Source: XYD12-FULL-36-8 sp964391015 (lineage in GTDB: Bacteria; Bacteroidota; Ignavibacteria; Ignavibacteriales; Ignavibacteriaceae). From it: DNA of 64,000 nucleotides. The DNA lies in contig CAYMKU010000020.1 in the NCBI GenBank assembly GCA_964391015.1, forward strand, positions 7,106 through 71,105, read 5' to 3'. Positions 27,409 to 37,391 of the stretch are shown one piece after another. Both the position numbers and the translations under genes were made by a program. Each line of letters opens with the position of its first letter. Position 1 is the first letter of the stretch. Under the pieces are notes generated by a model, which saw only the letters and a list, made by a program, of their open reading frames with translations, did no database searches and had not been told where the DNA came from.

Positions 27409-28533
27409 TTACTTCTTTTTATTAATTTTTAAAGTTTCCTTTTTGCTACTCCATTTTGCCAAAGGATTACTTATAGCACACTTATATAGACCCTTATCGG
27501 TTCCAATCCACATTTCCATCCCATCAAAATAAAATGTTTGCACCAGTGATGAGCTTATATTTGTTTGATTAAGATCTATGCCTGAAATTTTTTCAGTAAT
27601 TCTATCAATCAACACGAATCCTTTTCCATATTCTTTTTTATTTCTCTTATCAAAAGCATAGATAGCAGCCCAAATTTTGTTTCCAGTTTTTTCCAGACAA
27701 TAAATTCCATTACCAGGCAGCCCATCTTGTTTTGAAAGCCGCTTCCATTGCAGTTTCCTATTATATTTATAGATCCCGCCTATATTAAAATTAGGTTGCT
27801 GAAGAGTTACAAATTCATCAGTAGCAAACCAAACATTTTCACCATCAAAAAGAAAATCCGAAACTGATACTGCATCACCTTCGGAATTAAATCCTTTTTT
27901 ATTATTAATAAATGACCATACAGAAGATGAATCTTTAATCAGCTTATTAAAAACATGAACGCCTGATTCAGAACCAAACCATACCAAACTATCACCATCT
28001 AATTTTATGGACTTAATTGTATTTGTCTTGGGGTCATTATTTTTTGTCAGATCATATTCAGTAAATTTTTGTTTCTTTACATCAAGCATTGTTAGATTTT
28101 TGAATCTACCTATCCAAAGAATATTTTCTTTCTTATCGTAACAGAGAGAACGAATCCAATTCCCCATTTCGCCGCCAACTGCAAATTTGCGTTTTCGCCA
28201 TGTATTTTTCTTTTTTTCATAAGTAAACAAACCTTCAATTGAACCAGCCCAAACAAAATCATCACTAACCGCAATACATGAGAAAAGATCATTGTCCAGA
28301 TTATTATTGCTTGTTGAGAAGTTTGCCCATTTATTATCTTTTTTTGAATATCTATAAACTCCTTGTCCATATGTAGCAAGCCAGATAAAATTTGGTTCAT
28401 CTTTTATTGAAGTGACATTCACATTCTCCAATACAACTTCGGATGTAACTTGAGGAAATAAATTTTCATTAATAAATATCCAAACAAGTAGAATAATAAA
28501 TGATAAGTTTACACCGAAGTGAAAGAATTTCAT
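27409..28533 (-). CDS. Exported beta-propeller protein (two-component-regulator propeller repeats)
   Basis: A protein of about 374 residues with a signal peptide (MKFFHFGVNLSFIILLVWIF) and repeated blades of the ligand-sensor type: FIWLATYGQGVYRYSKKDNK, FVWAGSIEGLFTYEKKKNTW, LVWFGSESGVHVFNKLIKDS and MEMWIGTDKGLYKCA. These match the two-component-regulator propeller repeats that sense polymers in hybrid kinases, but no kinase or membrane part follows. The frame extends to 28578 with ATGs at 28566 and 28533; I prefer 28533 because it gives a clean signal peptide. Function unknown; probably periplasmic. Confidence 0.72.
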   Translation of the reverse strand: MKFFHFGVNLSFIILLVWIFINENLFPQVTSEVVLENVNVTSIKDEPNFIWLATYGQGVYRYSKKDNKWANFSTSNNNLDNDLFSCIAVSDDFVWAGSIEGLFTYEKKKNTWRKRKFAVGGEMGNWIRSLCYDKKENILWIGRFKNLTMLDVKKQKFTEYDLTKNNDPKTNTIKSIKLDGDSLVWFGSESGVHVFNKLIKDSSSVWSFINNKKGFNSEGDAVSVSDFLFDGENVWFATDEFVTLQQPNFNIGGIYKYNRKLQWKRLSKQDGLPGNGIYCLEKTGNKIWAAIYAFDKRNKKEYGKGFVLIDRITEKISGIDLNQTNISSSLVQTFYFDGMEMWIGTDKGLYKCAISNPLAKWSSKKETLKINKKK

Positions 28534-28654
28534 GTTAAAAAATTGAATCCCCGTTTTTGAAGCCATTAAATATTTCAAGAAAGTTTATCAAATGAAGGAT
28601 GTTAGTGATTTTATTCATCTGAGGTAATAATTTTATTAGGAAGCTGCGTTTTGG

Positions 28655-29395
28655 CTATTGCTGCAACAAATATTCATTCTCTATTTTGTAATGCTCTAGA
28701 AATCCTCTAATAAGAGATTCAGTAAGTGCTGTATAATTTATCTCCGTCTTAAGAATAGCTTGAAGGTTGGTCGTTTTGGCAGCTAATTCTTCCTTTATCA
28801 AGCTTGCATTTTCTTTAGGAAGATTAAGATATTCAATTATGTTTAAATGATAGTCTCCACAAAGTATAGAACCATGTTGAAGTAATGCATGTTTCATTTT
28901 TTTTTGTGCACTGCCAACAATCTTTTTACCAGCGTACTTTATCTCACTCTTAGCTGGAATCGCAAAACATAATGTTGCTAATTGTTCCTTATAAAAACTT
29001 GGGAAATCCGGTTGAATATTCTCCATCTCTAAGGATGAAAGTGATGAGTCATAATTTATCAATCCCTTAATTAAAGCAAGATTAATTTTGTGATAAATAT
29101 TTCGAACCGAGATATTTTCATCGATAGGATAAACAATGGAATAGGTTAACTCTTCAGAATGCAGAATTGCTCTTCCACCGGTTGGGCGAAAAACAACATC
29201 AATCTTATCTCGGTATGCTTTTTCAATATTTATCTCTTCTAATTTTTGATTTGCACCTAAAGAGATGCAATATGGACTCCATCTATAGAATCGTAATACT
29301 GCTTCATCTGGATCGCATGATTCGGCAAGCTGAACATCTATTTCCATATTCATTTTACCATTGTTAAAACCGGAATCAATTACGCGCCATTTCAT
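28655..29395 (-). CDS. Lipoate-protein ligase A / octanoyltransferase family protein
   Basis: A 246-residue member of the biotin/lipoate A/B ligase family. VVFRPTGGRAILHSEELTYS is the lipoate-binding RRxxGGxAV-type motif. KYAGKKIVGSAQKKMKHALL holds the conserved Lys, and QHGSILCGDYH includes a Cys that resembles the LipM-type thioester Cys. It attaches or transfers lipoyl/octanoyl groups to dehydrogenase E2 subunits or GcvH. Ligase and octanoyltransferase types are hard to separate by eye. Its ATG overlaps the lpxA stop by 4 bp, so it is the last gene of the lipid A cluster, presumably by chance co-transcription. Confidence 0.8.
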   Translation of the reverse strand: MKWRVIDSGFNNGKMNMEIDVQLAESCDPDEAVLRFYRWSPYCISLGANQKLEEINIEKAYRDKIDVVFRPTGGRAILHSEELTYSIVYPIDENISVRNIYHKINLALIKGLINYDSSLSSLEMENIQPDFPSFYKEQLATLCFAIPAKSEIKYAGKKIVGSAQKKMKHALLQHGSILCGDYHLNIIEYLNLPKENASLIKEELAAKTTNLQAILKTEINYTALTESLIRGFLEHYKIENEYLLQQ

Positions 29396-30168
29396 TTTCC
29401 GACTAAACCTCTTTTGCTATCCTTAATAAATTCCAATACTTGTCTTACAAATTCATTATCCCCTAATTCTGATTCAACTTTTTTTACTGCTTGAGAGACA
29501 TTAAGGGAGTTGCTGTATATATAATTGTATGCCTTTTTCAACACTTCAATATCTTTTGCTGAAAAACCTCGTCTGCGAAGCCCAACTAAGTTAAGCCCAC
29601 AAAATTTTAAGGGATGATGTGCTGCAAGAATAAAAGGCGGTAAATCTTGCGCGATCTTAAATCCACCGCCAGTCATTGAATGTTTTCCAACTTTACAAAA
29701 TTGATGAACAGGTGTCATCCCGCCAATTATTGCATAATCTTCAATATGAACATGCCCGCCAAGCTGTACCCCATTTGCAAGAATACAATTGTTTCCAATG
29801 ACACAATCGTGAGCAACATGAGTGTACGCCATTAATAAACAATTTTTCCCCACTCTTGAAAAACCCGTTGCTTTTGTTCCTCGATGGCAGGTCACAAATT
29901 CATGAATAGTAGTATCGTCGTCAATAATAAATAGAGATTCTTCGTTCTGGAAACTTAAATCCTGTGGAACATGAGCAATAGAAGCCCCCTGACGAATTTT
30001 TACCCGATTTCCAATTCTTGCACCATCATAAAGCACAGCGTGTGGTCCGATAGTACAGTCATTTCCAATTTCAACATTATCGTTAATAATTGTATATGCA
30101 TAAATAGTAATATTTTCGCCAAGAACTGCATTAGGACTTATAATTGCAGTTGGGTGAATATTTTTCAT
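29392..30168 (-). CDS. lpxA: UDP-N-acetylglucosamine acyltransferase LpxA
   Basis: First enzyme of lipid A synthesis, 258 residues. A left-handed beta-helix of hexapeptide repeats (IGNDCTIGPHAVLYDGARIG and similar) runs through residues about 5-180. TYVAHDC-like AYTHVAHDCVIGNN contains the catalytic-base His, and the C-terminal helical part with GLNLVGLRRRGFSAKDIEVL is typical. Lies directly after lpxC/fabZ (1 bp spacing). Confidence 0.95.
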   Translation of the reverse strand: MKNIHPTAIISPNAVLGENITIYAYTIINDNVEIGNDCTIGPHAVLYDGARIGNRVKIRQGASIAHVPQDLSFQNEESLFIIDDDTTIHEFVTCHRGTKATGFSRVGKNCLLMAYTHVAHDCVIGNNCILANGVQLGGHVHIEDYAIIGGMTPVHQFCKVGKHSMTGGGFKIAQDLPPFILAAHHPLKFCGLNLVGLRRRGFSAKDIEVLKKAYNYIYSNSLNVSQAVKKVESELGDNEFVRQVLEFIKDSKRGLVGK

Positions 30169-30169
30169 A

Positions 30170-31588
30170 TCAATTTACTCCATCTGTGGGCTGAACCTTA
30201 TCAACAACACCAGCCATGAATTCAGCTTCTGCTACTAGATTTTCATTAACAAAAGCTCTGCCCTTCATATTAAAGATCTTACTTTTTTTATTCATCATTT
30301 CAACTTCTAAATAAAGGGTATCTCCTGGAACAACAGGCTTTCTAAACTTAGCGTTATTTATCTGCATAAAGTAAACAAGCTTATTTTGAATTTCACCAAT
30401 CGAATTTAAAAGCATGATCCCACCTGTTTGAGCCATAGCTTCAATTATTAAAACTCCCGGCATTATTGGTTGACCTGGAAAATGACCTGGAAAAAACGGT
30501 TCATTTACGGTAACAGATTTAACACCAATAGCTTTCTTATCAAGCTCAAGATGAATGATTTTATCAACTAACAAAAACGGATAACGATGAGGCAAGATTT
30601 TCTGAATGGCATTTATATCAAAAATAACACCCTCTTTTTTAACAAGCTGGAACTTCTTCACAATTTTTTTTTGCTGATAAAGTTTTCGAACTTGCTTTGC
30701 AAATTCAACATTTGCTTTATGCCCCGGTCTCGCAGCAAGAATTTGTGCTTTCAATGGCGCACCAATCAATGCCAAATCACCAAGCAAATCAAGAAGCTTG
30801 TGTCTTACTGGTTCATTCTTATACCGCAGTTCTTTATTATTAAGAATATTGTTTTCACCTATTGTTATCTTACTCTTAAGTCCAATTTTTTTTCTTAGCT
30901 TTTCTAAATCTTCATTACTTGCTTTGTGATCAATGATAACAACAGCATTATCAACATCACCACCTTTTATGAGTCCTTGATCGGCTAAAGATTCAACTTC
31001 ACTCAAGAAACAAAAAGTTCTCGCAGAAGAAAATTCATTAACAAATTCTTTTTCGAGATCGAATAATCCTGTATGCTGGCTACCCAATGCTGGGTTTTGA
31101 TAATCCACCATTACAGTTACTCGGTAATTATCTAAAGGCAGAGCAACAATATCAACTTGTCTGTTTTCATCGTGATACATCACCGTTTCATCTATTATTA
31201 AGTAATCTTTTGGAGCCTCCTGCTGAACAAAACCAGCTTCCAGAAGTTTATCCACATATGGTTTTGCACTGCCATCAGCAACAGGTGGCTCTATTCCATC
31301 AAGCTCAATTATGATATTGTCAATTTGCAAACCAACTATCGCAGCAAGCACATGTTCGACCGTGTGCACTTTAGCTTCACCAATACCTAAAGTAGTTCCT
31401 CGTGATATATCTATAACATTATCACTGGTTGCCGGAATTTCTGGCGACCCTCCTAAATCAGTACGAATAAATTTAATCCCTGTATTTTCTTGCGAAGGTT
31501 TAAATGTCATTGTGCAAGATGTCCCTGTGTGAAGTCCAATTCCAGACATTGAAACAGACTGTGCAATTGTTCTTTGCTGTTCTAACAT
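30170..31588 (-). CDS. lpxC: Bifunctional LpxC deacetylase / FabZ dehydratase
   Basis: A 472-residue fusion characteristic of Bacteroidota and Chlorobi. Residues 1-310 are the zinc deacetylase LpxC (SVSMSGIGLHTGTSCTMTF, zinc motif H75-TVE-H79, GDLALIGAPLKAQILAARPG with a later catalytic His). Residues 325-472 are the hot-dog dehydratase FabZ (LPHRYPFLLVDKI with the catalytic His, PFFPGHFPGQPIMPGVLIIE with the catalytic Glu). It couples the committed step of lipid A synthesis with the beta-hydroxyacyl-ACP dehydratase that competes for the same substrate. Between lpxD (upstream) and lpxA (downstream). Confidence 0.96.
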   Translation of the reverse strand: MLEQQRTIAQSVSMSGIGLHTGTSCTMTFKPSQENTGIKFIRTDLGGSPEIPATSDNVIDISRGTTLGIGEAKVHTVEHVLAAIVGLQIDNIIIELDGIEPPVADGSAKPYVDKLLEAGFVQQEAPKDYLIIDETVMYHDENRQVDIVALPLDNYRVTVMVDYQNPALGSQHTGLFDLEKEFVNEFSSARTFCFLSEVESLADQGLIKGGDVDNAVVIIDHKASNEDLEKLRKKIGLKSKITIGENNILNNKELRYKNEPVRHKLLDLLGDLALIGAPLKAQILAARPGHKANVEFAKQVRKLYQQKKIVKKFQLVKKEGVIFDINAIQKILPHRYPFLLVDKIIHLELDKKAIGVKSVTVNEPFFPGHFPGQPIMPGVLIIEAMAQTGGIMLLNSIGEIQNKLVYFMQINNAKFRKPVVPGDTLYLEVEMMNKKSKIFNMKGRAFVNENLVAEAEFMAGVVDKVQPTDGVN

Positions 31589-31702
31589 CAGCTTTCCTTT
31601 ATTTTTCGATAAAAGTTTTTAGAATTATAAAATAATGTTTTTCAAAATAGTAAGATGGGCTTATAAATACAAAAGGACTGACGTGAAGGGAATAAATTTG
31701 TT

Positions 31703-32755
31703 CTATCCTCTTTCAAATTTAGAAATTTTATTCTGAAGCTCTGCTATTTGGTTTTCAAGTTTTTGAATCTTCGTTGCATACTCCGGGAGAGATCTTATAT
31801 GGCCCTCTAACCTCAACGCTGTGCCCATCTCTTTCGCCGGTGAACCAAAATATGTACCTGGCTTGGCGATACCCTTTGAAACCCCTGATTGAGCAATCAA
31901 AGTTACCTTATCCGCAATTTCAATGTGACCAACAATTCCAACTTGACCAGCAATTAAACAATTTTTCCCAAGCTTTGTGCTGCCGGAAATGCCGGCTTGC
32001 GCAGCAATAGCCGTGTTTTCACCAATTACAACATTATGTGCTACATGAACAAGGTTATCAATTTTTACACCCTGTCTAATAATGGTCGCTCCCGTTGATG
32101 CTCGGTCAATACAAACATTAGCGCCAAGTTCAACATCATCCTCAATTTTCACAACTCCTATTTGGTGAATTTTATGAAACTTACCTAATTCATCAAGGTC
32201 ATAACCAAATCCATCTGAGCCCACAACCGTTCCTGAATGAATTATCACTCTGTTTCCAATTAAAGATCTTTCTCGTACTGTCACATTGGAAAAAAATAAG
32301 CAGTCATCCCCTACTTTTATATCTTCATGCAAAATTGTGTTATGAAAAATTTTTACATTATCTCCAATTACACATCCCGATGAAATCACTACATTTTTTC
32401 CAAGAGAAACATTGTTACCAAGTTTTGCATTCGAATGAACTGATGCAGATGAGTCTATACCTTGCAGATTAAAATCGGGAGTAAAGAAATGATTGACTAT
32501 TTTGAAGAATGCCTTGTTTGGATTTTTTACTTCAATATAAGAAATGTCTTCGCGAATTTTATTAAAATTTGGTCTAACTAAAATAGCAGAAGCATGAGTG
32601 GTTGAGAAATATTTTTCATATGCAGAAAGATAGAGAAAAGTTAAATCACCTTTTTCAGCTTCCTCTATCTTCGCAAGGCCTTTTATGACGATTTTTTCAC
32701 TGCCATATAGTTTACCCTCGACAAGCTCTGTAATTTCTTTTAAGGTTATTTCCAT
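31703..32755 (-). CDS. lpxD: UDP-3-O-acyl-glucosamine N-acyltransferase LpxD
   Basis: A 350-residue LpxD. The N-terminal uridine-binding domain (residues 1-100) includes KGDLTFLYLSAYEKYFSTTH; the hexapeptide left-handed helix covers about 105-310 with VVGSDGFGYDLDELGKFHKI, containing the conserved GFG loop; HVAHNVVIGENTAIAAQAGI holds the catalytic His. A coiled-coil-like C-terminal helix (IQKLENQIAELQNKISKFE) closes the protein. The ATG at 32755 is used; a TTG immediately before it also opens the frame. Third step of lipid A synthesis. Confidence 0.95.
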   Translation of the reverse strand: MEITLKEITELVEGKLYGSEKIVIKGLAKIEEAEKGDLTFLYLSAYEKYFSTTHASAILVRPNFNKIREDISYIEVKNPNKAFFKIVNHFFTPDFNLQGIDSSASVHSNAKLGNNVSLGKNVVISSGCVIGDNVKIFHNTILHEDIKVGDDCLFFSNVTVRERSLIGNRVIIHSGTVVGSDGFGYDLDELGKFHKIHQIGVVKIEDDVELGANVCIDRASTGATIIRQGVKIDNLVHVAHNVVIGENTAIAAQAGISGSTKLGKNCLIAGQVGIVGHIEIADKVTLIAQSGVSKGIAKPGTYFGSPAKEMGTALRLEGHIRSLPEYATKIQKLENQIAELQNKISKFERG

Positions 32756-32771
32756 CAATCCAGAGGATATA

Positions 32772-33290
32772 TTATTTCAATTTTAGTTTTTCTAAAACAA
32801 GAGCCGTAATATCATATTGATCTTTGGCAAAAAGCAGCATAACATCACCACTTCTGTCGAAAACAAAATCTAGATCTTCATCTTTCGCAACATCTTTAAT
32901 GGCAGTAAATACTTTGTTCTGAACGGGCTTCATAATTTCATCTTGCTTCTGAAACAATTCCCCATTCGTTCCGAATTTTTTATCACGATAATCAGCAATC
33001 TGCTGCTCAAGCTTAACTAATTCCGACTCCATATCGGTTCTGGTCTGATCGGTCATGATAAGTTTACGTTTTTCATAATCATCATATTTTGTTTTCCAGT
33101 TCCCTTCGAGTTTGGACAATTCGGATTGCCACTCTTGAATCATTGCATCCAATTTTTGTCTCGCATCTTGCGCATCTGGAAATTTATCCATGATAGAATC
33201 TGAATCAACATAACCAATTTTTAATTGTCCATTTATCAAACTGGAAAATGGAATAATTAAAAGAAATAATATGAAAGAAATTTTTTTCAT
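32772..33290 (-). CDS. OmpH/Skp family outer-membrane chaperone (second copy)
   Basis: A 172-residue exported Skp-like chaperone: signal peptide (FILFLLIIPFSSLINGQ), a KIGYVDSDSIMDKFPDAQDA start, a long coiled-coil arm (about residues 35-115), and the closing beta segment EDLDFVFDRSGDVMLLFAKD. It holds outer-membrane proteins in the periplasm on the way to BamA. AGGTGG is a good ribosome site. Tandem with a similar gene upstream; the two look like an old duplication. Confidence 0.9.
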   Translation of the reverse strand: MKKISFILFLLIIPFSSLINGQLKIGYVDSDSIMDKFPDAQDARQKLDAMIQEWQSELSKLEGNWKTKYDDYEKRKLIMTDQTRTDMESELVKLEQQIADYRDKKFGTNGELFQKQDEIMKPVQNKVFTAIKDVAKDEDLDFVFDRSGDVMLLFAKDQYDITALVLEKLKLK

Positions 33291-33351
33291 TCAACCACCT
33301 AATCAATAAAATTAAAAACTTTACTTTTTAATCTTAAAATGAAACTAAAAT

Positions 33352-33879
33352 TTAATTTCCTCTTTTAAGTTTATCAAGCACCTGATACGTAATGTCAAAG
33401 GCTGCATCCGCATAGAGAAGTACTATATCACCGCTTTTGTCAAATACAAATTGCATTCCTTCCCTCTTAGCCACTTCTTCAATCGCTCTATAAATTTTTT
33501 CCTTAACAGGATTGAAAAGTTCTTCCTGTTTCTTATAAATTTCGCCGGTACCTTGACCAAACTTCAATCTTCTAAAATCTATTAATGATTGCTCCTGCGC
33601 AATAAGATTCTGTTGAGCTGCTAATTTTTTATCTTCGGGCATTGTATTTGCCTGTTTTTGATAGTTAGCTAGTGCTGCTTGATAAGCCTGGGTCATGCTA
33701 TCTAATTGTGCTGTCCACTTATTTGTAAGAGCATCTAAATCACCTTGAGCTTTAATTGATTCAGGGAGTTGGGTAAGAATTGTCTGAGAATCAACATATC
33801 CAAGCTTTTGAGTTGTTTGTGCAAAAGATAAATTGCATGTTAAAAGAATAACCGCGAAAAGAAAAATGTATTTGTTCAC
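33352..33879 (-). CDS. OmpH/Skp family outer-membrane chaperone (first copy)
   Basis: A 175-residue Skp-like protein with signal peptide (YIFLFAVILLTCNLSFAQ), KLGYVDSQTILTQLPESIKA, a Gln/Ala-rich helical arm and the closing REGMQFVFDKSGDIVLLYAD. It starts at a GTG with AAAGG about eight bases upstream. Located 32 bp after bamA, which matches its role as a chaperone for BamA substrates. Shares roughly the same layout as the second copy with different arm sequence. Confidence 0.9.
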   Translation of the reverse strand: MNKYIFLFAVILLTCNLSFAQTTQKLGYVDSQTILTQLPESIKAQGDLDALTNKWTAQLDSMTQAYQAALANYQKQANTMPEDKKLAAQQNLIAQEQSLIDFRRLKFGQGTGEIYKKQEELFNPVKEKIYRAIEEVAKREGMQFVFDKSGDIVLLYADAAFDITYQVLDKLKRGN

Positions 33880-33911
33880 TTCGTTTACCTTTATAGTTAA
33901 TTGATGATAAA

Positions 33912-36413
33912 TTAAAATCCTTTACCAAATTGAAAATGGAATAACCAAGTCGGATCTTTACTATCGGTAAGTTTTCTATCGAACCCGTACCCAAGGTCAA
34001 ATCCAATTAATCCAATAGGATTTATTAAAAGTCTTGCGCCAAACCCAACTGATCTTCGGAGATCGAAAGGATCTGTTTTCTTCAAATTTTCAAAAACATT
34101 GCCTGCTTCAGCAAATGCGAGCAAGTAAAGAGGAATTGGATCAAGAGTCACCGCTAACCGCAATTCGGCAGTATATCGTGTCATAACTCTTCCGCCAATT
34201 ACCCTGTCGTCAGAATTTCTTGGACCTACTGTGCGATCATCATAACCTCTTAAAGGAGCAGTTGCTATTATCAATCCATTCCCGCCCATGTAATAAAACT
34301 CAAATGGCTGAATCTTTGTGCCAAGATTAAGTTCATCCAAATATCCGATATCTGCAACAGTATATAATGCAATCCTATTTGAATTAAATAATCTTCTATA
34401 CCATTCAGCTTTGAAATTTATTTTATAATAATCAACATCTCCTGGTAAGAATGGTCCGCCAGAAATTTCTCCATCTAATGTGAACGATGAACCAATTGAA
34501 GGAAAAATTGGATTATCAATATTTTTTCTGCTCACGGTAGCACCTAAAGTAAACTGATTCGTTTTTCCTTCTTCATAAAAATTCTGACCCTCAAGCACAT
34601 TATTATATTGATATCTAAACAATCCCTGAACATAAAAGAAATCATCAGGCCATTTTAACCTTCTACCAACTCTAAGCGTTCCACCAGATTGACGCAAATC
34701 ATAAATATATGCTTGACGGGTATCGAAAACCTCAAGTCCAACAAGTGTTGGTGTATCAAATAACCATGGTTCAGTAAATCCTAAAGTGAATGTTCTATAT
34801 AAACTCCCAACACCAAATTGCCAATTGAAACTTAAAATTTGTCCACCACCTAAAGAGAAAGGTTCAGTAATAGAAAAATTAGTTAAGGTAACACCAATTG
34901 CACCGCTAAAACCAAATGCACCGCTGTATCCAACGGAAGCATTTAGATAATCACTCGATTTTTCTTCAACTCGGAACGTGACATCAACTGTGCTATCTGT
35001 TGGAAGTGTATAGTCAATTCCCTGCGGTCCGTACAATTTTTCAACATTAAAATACTGCAGATTGGCTAGCTGCTGAACGCTTCTGAATAACAAACCTCTA
35101 TTAAAATAATCTCCAGGAATAGTATATAATTCTCTTCGTATTACCTTATCCTTAGTTTTATCATTTCCTGTAATATCTACTTTACCAATTTTAAACTGAT
35201 TTCTTTCTTCAATCCGGATTAAAACATCAATTGAATCTCCAGAAACTTTCGTTTCAGTTGCTTTTAAGTTAAATGTAAGATAACCATTATCTAGATAGAG
35301 TGCGTAAACATCAGATTGTTTTTCGTTTCCACGAAGGTTTTGTTCAAACTTTTCATAATTAAAAACATCACCTTTCGCAAAATCAAGTCGTTCAGAAAGC
35401 ACTTCATCAGGATATATAGTATTTCCAATCCAATCAATATTACGAACTTTGTACTGCGGACCTTCATCAAGGTAAAGCTGAATTTTTAGATCTTTCTTAT
35501 TGTTAGAATAGACTAAAGAATCAGATAAAATTTCAGCATCTCGATAACCATTTCGCTTATAAAACTTAAGCAACAAATTTTTATCTTCTTCATACTTTTT
35601 TCTATCAAATTTGGCAGAACTCCAGAACTTCCACCATTTAGCTTCTTCTGTTTCACTCAATTCACCGCGAAGATCACTTTCATCATACGCTTTGTTGCCA
35701 AAAAATCTAATTTCTCTAACTACAATTTGGTCATTTTCCTTGATCTCGAACTTGACCAAAACTCTACTTTTTATTTTCTCAATTAGATTTGAATAACTTT
35801 GATCTGACTTTGTGTATTCAACATTATACTCATCAGATAAATCTTTGCTATTTCTCCAAGTAACAATCATTTCATTTTCCAAAGTATCTGAAGTAAAGTA
35901 CTCGTAATATTTGGTTTTAATAGTAGCGTTAAGATAACCTTCTTCTTCATACAATTGAATAATTCTTTGCTGCAGTTTTGTAATCTCTTGTGGTTTTAAA
36001 ATTTGACCTCGAATAAAATTTATTTTTTTCTCAATTTCATCTGTGCTTATTTCATCATTTCCTTCAAACTCTATTTTTTCAAGTCGGGGATATTCCTCAA
36101 CCTTAAGAACCAGAAAAATTCCATCAGCAATTTGTTTGTCATTAATAATTTGAACATCAGAAAAAATATTCAAAGACCATAATTGTTTTACTGCATTAAG
36201 AGTTTTGTCCCCGGGGATTTGAATTTCATCACCAATTTTCAATCCGCTATTAGCAATGATTATAGATGCATCCGCTGATTTGTTTCCAACAACTGATATT
36301 CCAAGTATTTTATAACTCTTCGTAGCAGTTTGTGCCGATAAGAGTGGAGAGAGAATAAATATTAAAAAAACTAAATAAATTTTTGTTAACCTAGTTAGAG
36401 AGGGTATATGCAT
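33912..36413 (-). CDS. bamA: Outer-membrane protein assembly factor BamA
   Basis: Omp85-family insertase, 833 residues. Signal peptide (IYLVFLIFILSPLLSAQ), POTRA domains over about residues 25-440 (KILGISVVGNKSADASIII, LEKIEFEGNDEISTDEIEKK, VREIRFFGNKAYDESDLRGE, VRNIDWIGNTIYPDEVLSER and FKIGKVDITGNDKTKDKVIR suggest five), then a beta-barrel with LGYGFDRKLTDSKDPTWLFH and a terminal Phe. The frame opens at a GTG at 36443, but the ATG at 36413 follows the uppS stop and gives a proper signal peptide. Central gene of the envelope cluster. Confidence 0.95.
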   Translation of the reverse strand: MHIPSLTRLTKIYLVFLIFILSPLLSAQTATKSYKILGISVVGNKSADASIIIANSGLKIGDEIQIPGDKTLNAVKQLWSLNIFSDVQIINDKQIADGIFLVLKVEEYPRLEKIEFEGNDEISTDEIEKKINFIRGQILKPQEITKLQQRIIQLYEEEGYLNATIKTKYYEYFTSDTLENEMIVTWRNSKDLSDEYNVEYTKSDQSYSNLIEKIKSRVLVKFEIKENDQIVVREIRFFGNKAYDESDLRGELSETEEAKWWKFWSSAKFDRKKYEEDKNLLLKFYKRNGYRDAEILSDSLVYSNNKKDLKIQLYLDEGPQYKVRNIDWIGNTIYPDEVLSERLDFAKGDVFNYEKFEQNLRGNEKQSDVYALYLDNGYLTFNLKATETKVSGDSIDVLIRIEERNQFKIGKVDITGNDKTKDKVIRRELYTIPGDYFNRGLLFRSVQQLANLQYFNVEKLYGPQGIDYTLPTDSTVDVTFRVEEKSSDYLNASVGYSGAFGFSGAIGVTLTNFSITEPFSLGGGQILSFNWQFGVGSLYRTFTLGFTEPWLFDTPTLVGLEVFDTRQAYIYDLRQSGGTLRVGRRLKWPDDFFYVQGLFRYQYNNVLEGQNFYEEGKTNQFTLGATVSRKNIDNPIFPSIGSSFTLDGEISGGPFLPGDVDYYKINFKAEWYRRLFNSNRIALYTVADIGYLDELNLGTKIQPFEFYYMGGNGLIIATAPLRGYDDRTVGPRNSDDRVIGGRVMTRYTAELRLAVTLDPIPLYLLAFAEAGNVFENLKKTDPFDLRRSVGFGARLLINPIGLIGFDLGYGFDRKLTDSKDPTWLFHFQFGKGF

Positions 36414-36417
36414 CAAG

Positions 36418-37197
36418 TTAGACCTTTTCCTTAATTTGTTCACTTACTTTTCCGAATCTTCGCTCCCGCTTTTGAAAACTTTTGATTGCATCATAAAGAT
36501 CATTTCTTCTAAAATCCGGCCAAAGCACATCAGAGATGTAAAACTCTGAGTAAGCAATCTGCCATAATAAAAAATTACTGACTCTAAATTCACCGCTCGT
36601 TCTAATAACAAGATCGGGATCGGGCATGTCTTTAGTCATAAGATGTTCTGCAAACACAAAATCGTTTATATCTTCAGGCTTAATTTTTTTATGAGCTACG
36701 TAACTTGCTATGTTTTTTATTGCAGAAATAATTTCAACTCTTCCACTGTAGCTCAAAGCTAAATTCAGAACCATCTTTTTATTGTTCTTTGTTTTTTCTC
36801 TTGCGTCGCTAAGTTCTTTTTGAACTTCATAGGGAAGTGATTCCAAATCTCCAATCATCGTAATTTTTATATCATTCTGATTAAGCTCATCCGTTTCATC
36901 TCTCAGACTTTTCAAAAGAAGCCGCATCAACATCGAAACTTCATCTTTTGGTCTTCTCCAATTCTCTGTGGAGAAAGTATATAATGTAAGATAACCAACG
37001 CCTAATTGAGAACATGCCTTTACAATATCTCTAACAGATTCAACACCACGAGTATGTCCGGCAGCGCGAGGTAAGCCTCGTTTTTTTGCCCATCTTCCAT
37101 TTCCATCCATTATTATTGCTATATGAGATGGAATTTGACCGGACTTTTTCAATTCTATTTGGCTTCGCTCATCTGATGAGCTACGAGCGCTTGTCAA
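36418..37197 (-). CDS. uppS: Isoprenyl (undecaprenyl) diphosphate synthase
   Basis: A 259-residue cis-prenyltransferase that makes the C55 lipid carrier for peptidoglycan and LPS. The catalytic Asp is D31 in IIMDGNGRWAKKRGLPRAAG; YLTLYTFSTENWRRPKDEVS and PDPDLVIRTSGEFRVSNFLL plus AYSEFYISDVLWPDF are family motifs. It begins with TTG: GGAG lies five bases before it, while the nearby ATG (AAGGAGAATG) is out of frame and stops after six codons. First gene of the envelope cluster. Confidence 0.95.
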   Translation of the reverse strand: MTSARSSSDERSQIELKKSGQIPSHIAIIMDGNGRWAKKRGLPRAAGHTRGVESVRDIVKACSQLGVGYLTLYTFSTENWRRPKDEVSMLMRLLLKSLRDETDELNQNDIKITMIGDLESLPYEVQKELSDAREKTKNNKKMVLNLALSYSGRVEIISAIKNIASYVAHKKIKPEDINDFVFAEHLMTKDMPDPDLVIRTSGEFRVSNFLLWQIAYSEFYISDVLWPDFRRNDLYDAIKSFQKRERRFGKVSEQIKEKV

Positions 37198-37391
37198 TCA
37201 TTCTCCTTATAATAAAAGTCTCAAGAGTTCACTTGATCTTTAGACCAAAAATCGGATATAATGTTCACAAATTAGTAGATTGCAATATGAAAGATAATAA
37301 ATGCGGATTTTATAATGAAAGGGGAAAAGCCGTATGTACTTCAAGTGGATTGCTCAACATTTGCTTTGTGCATATATACGACTTATTCAGC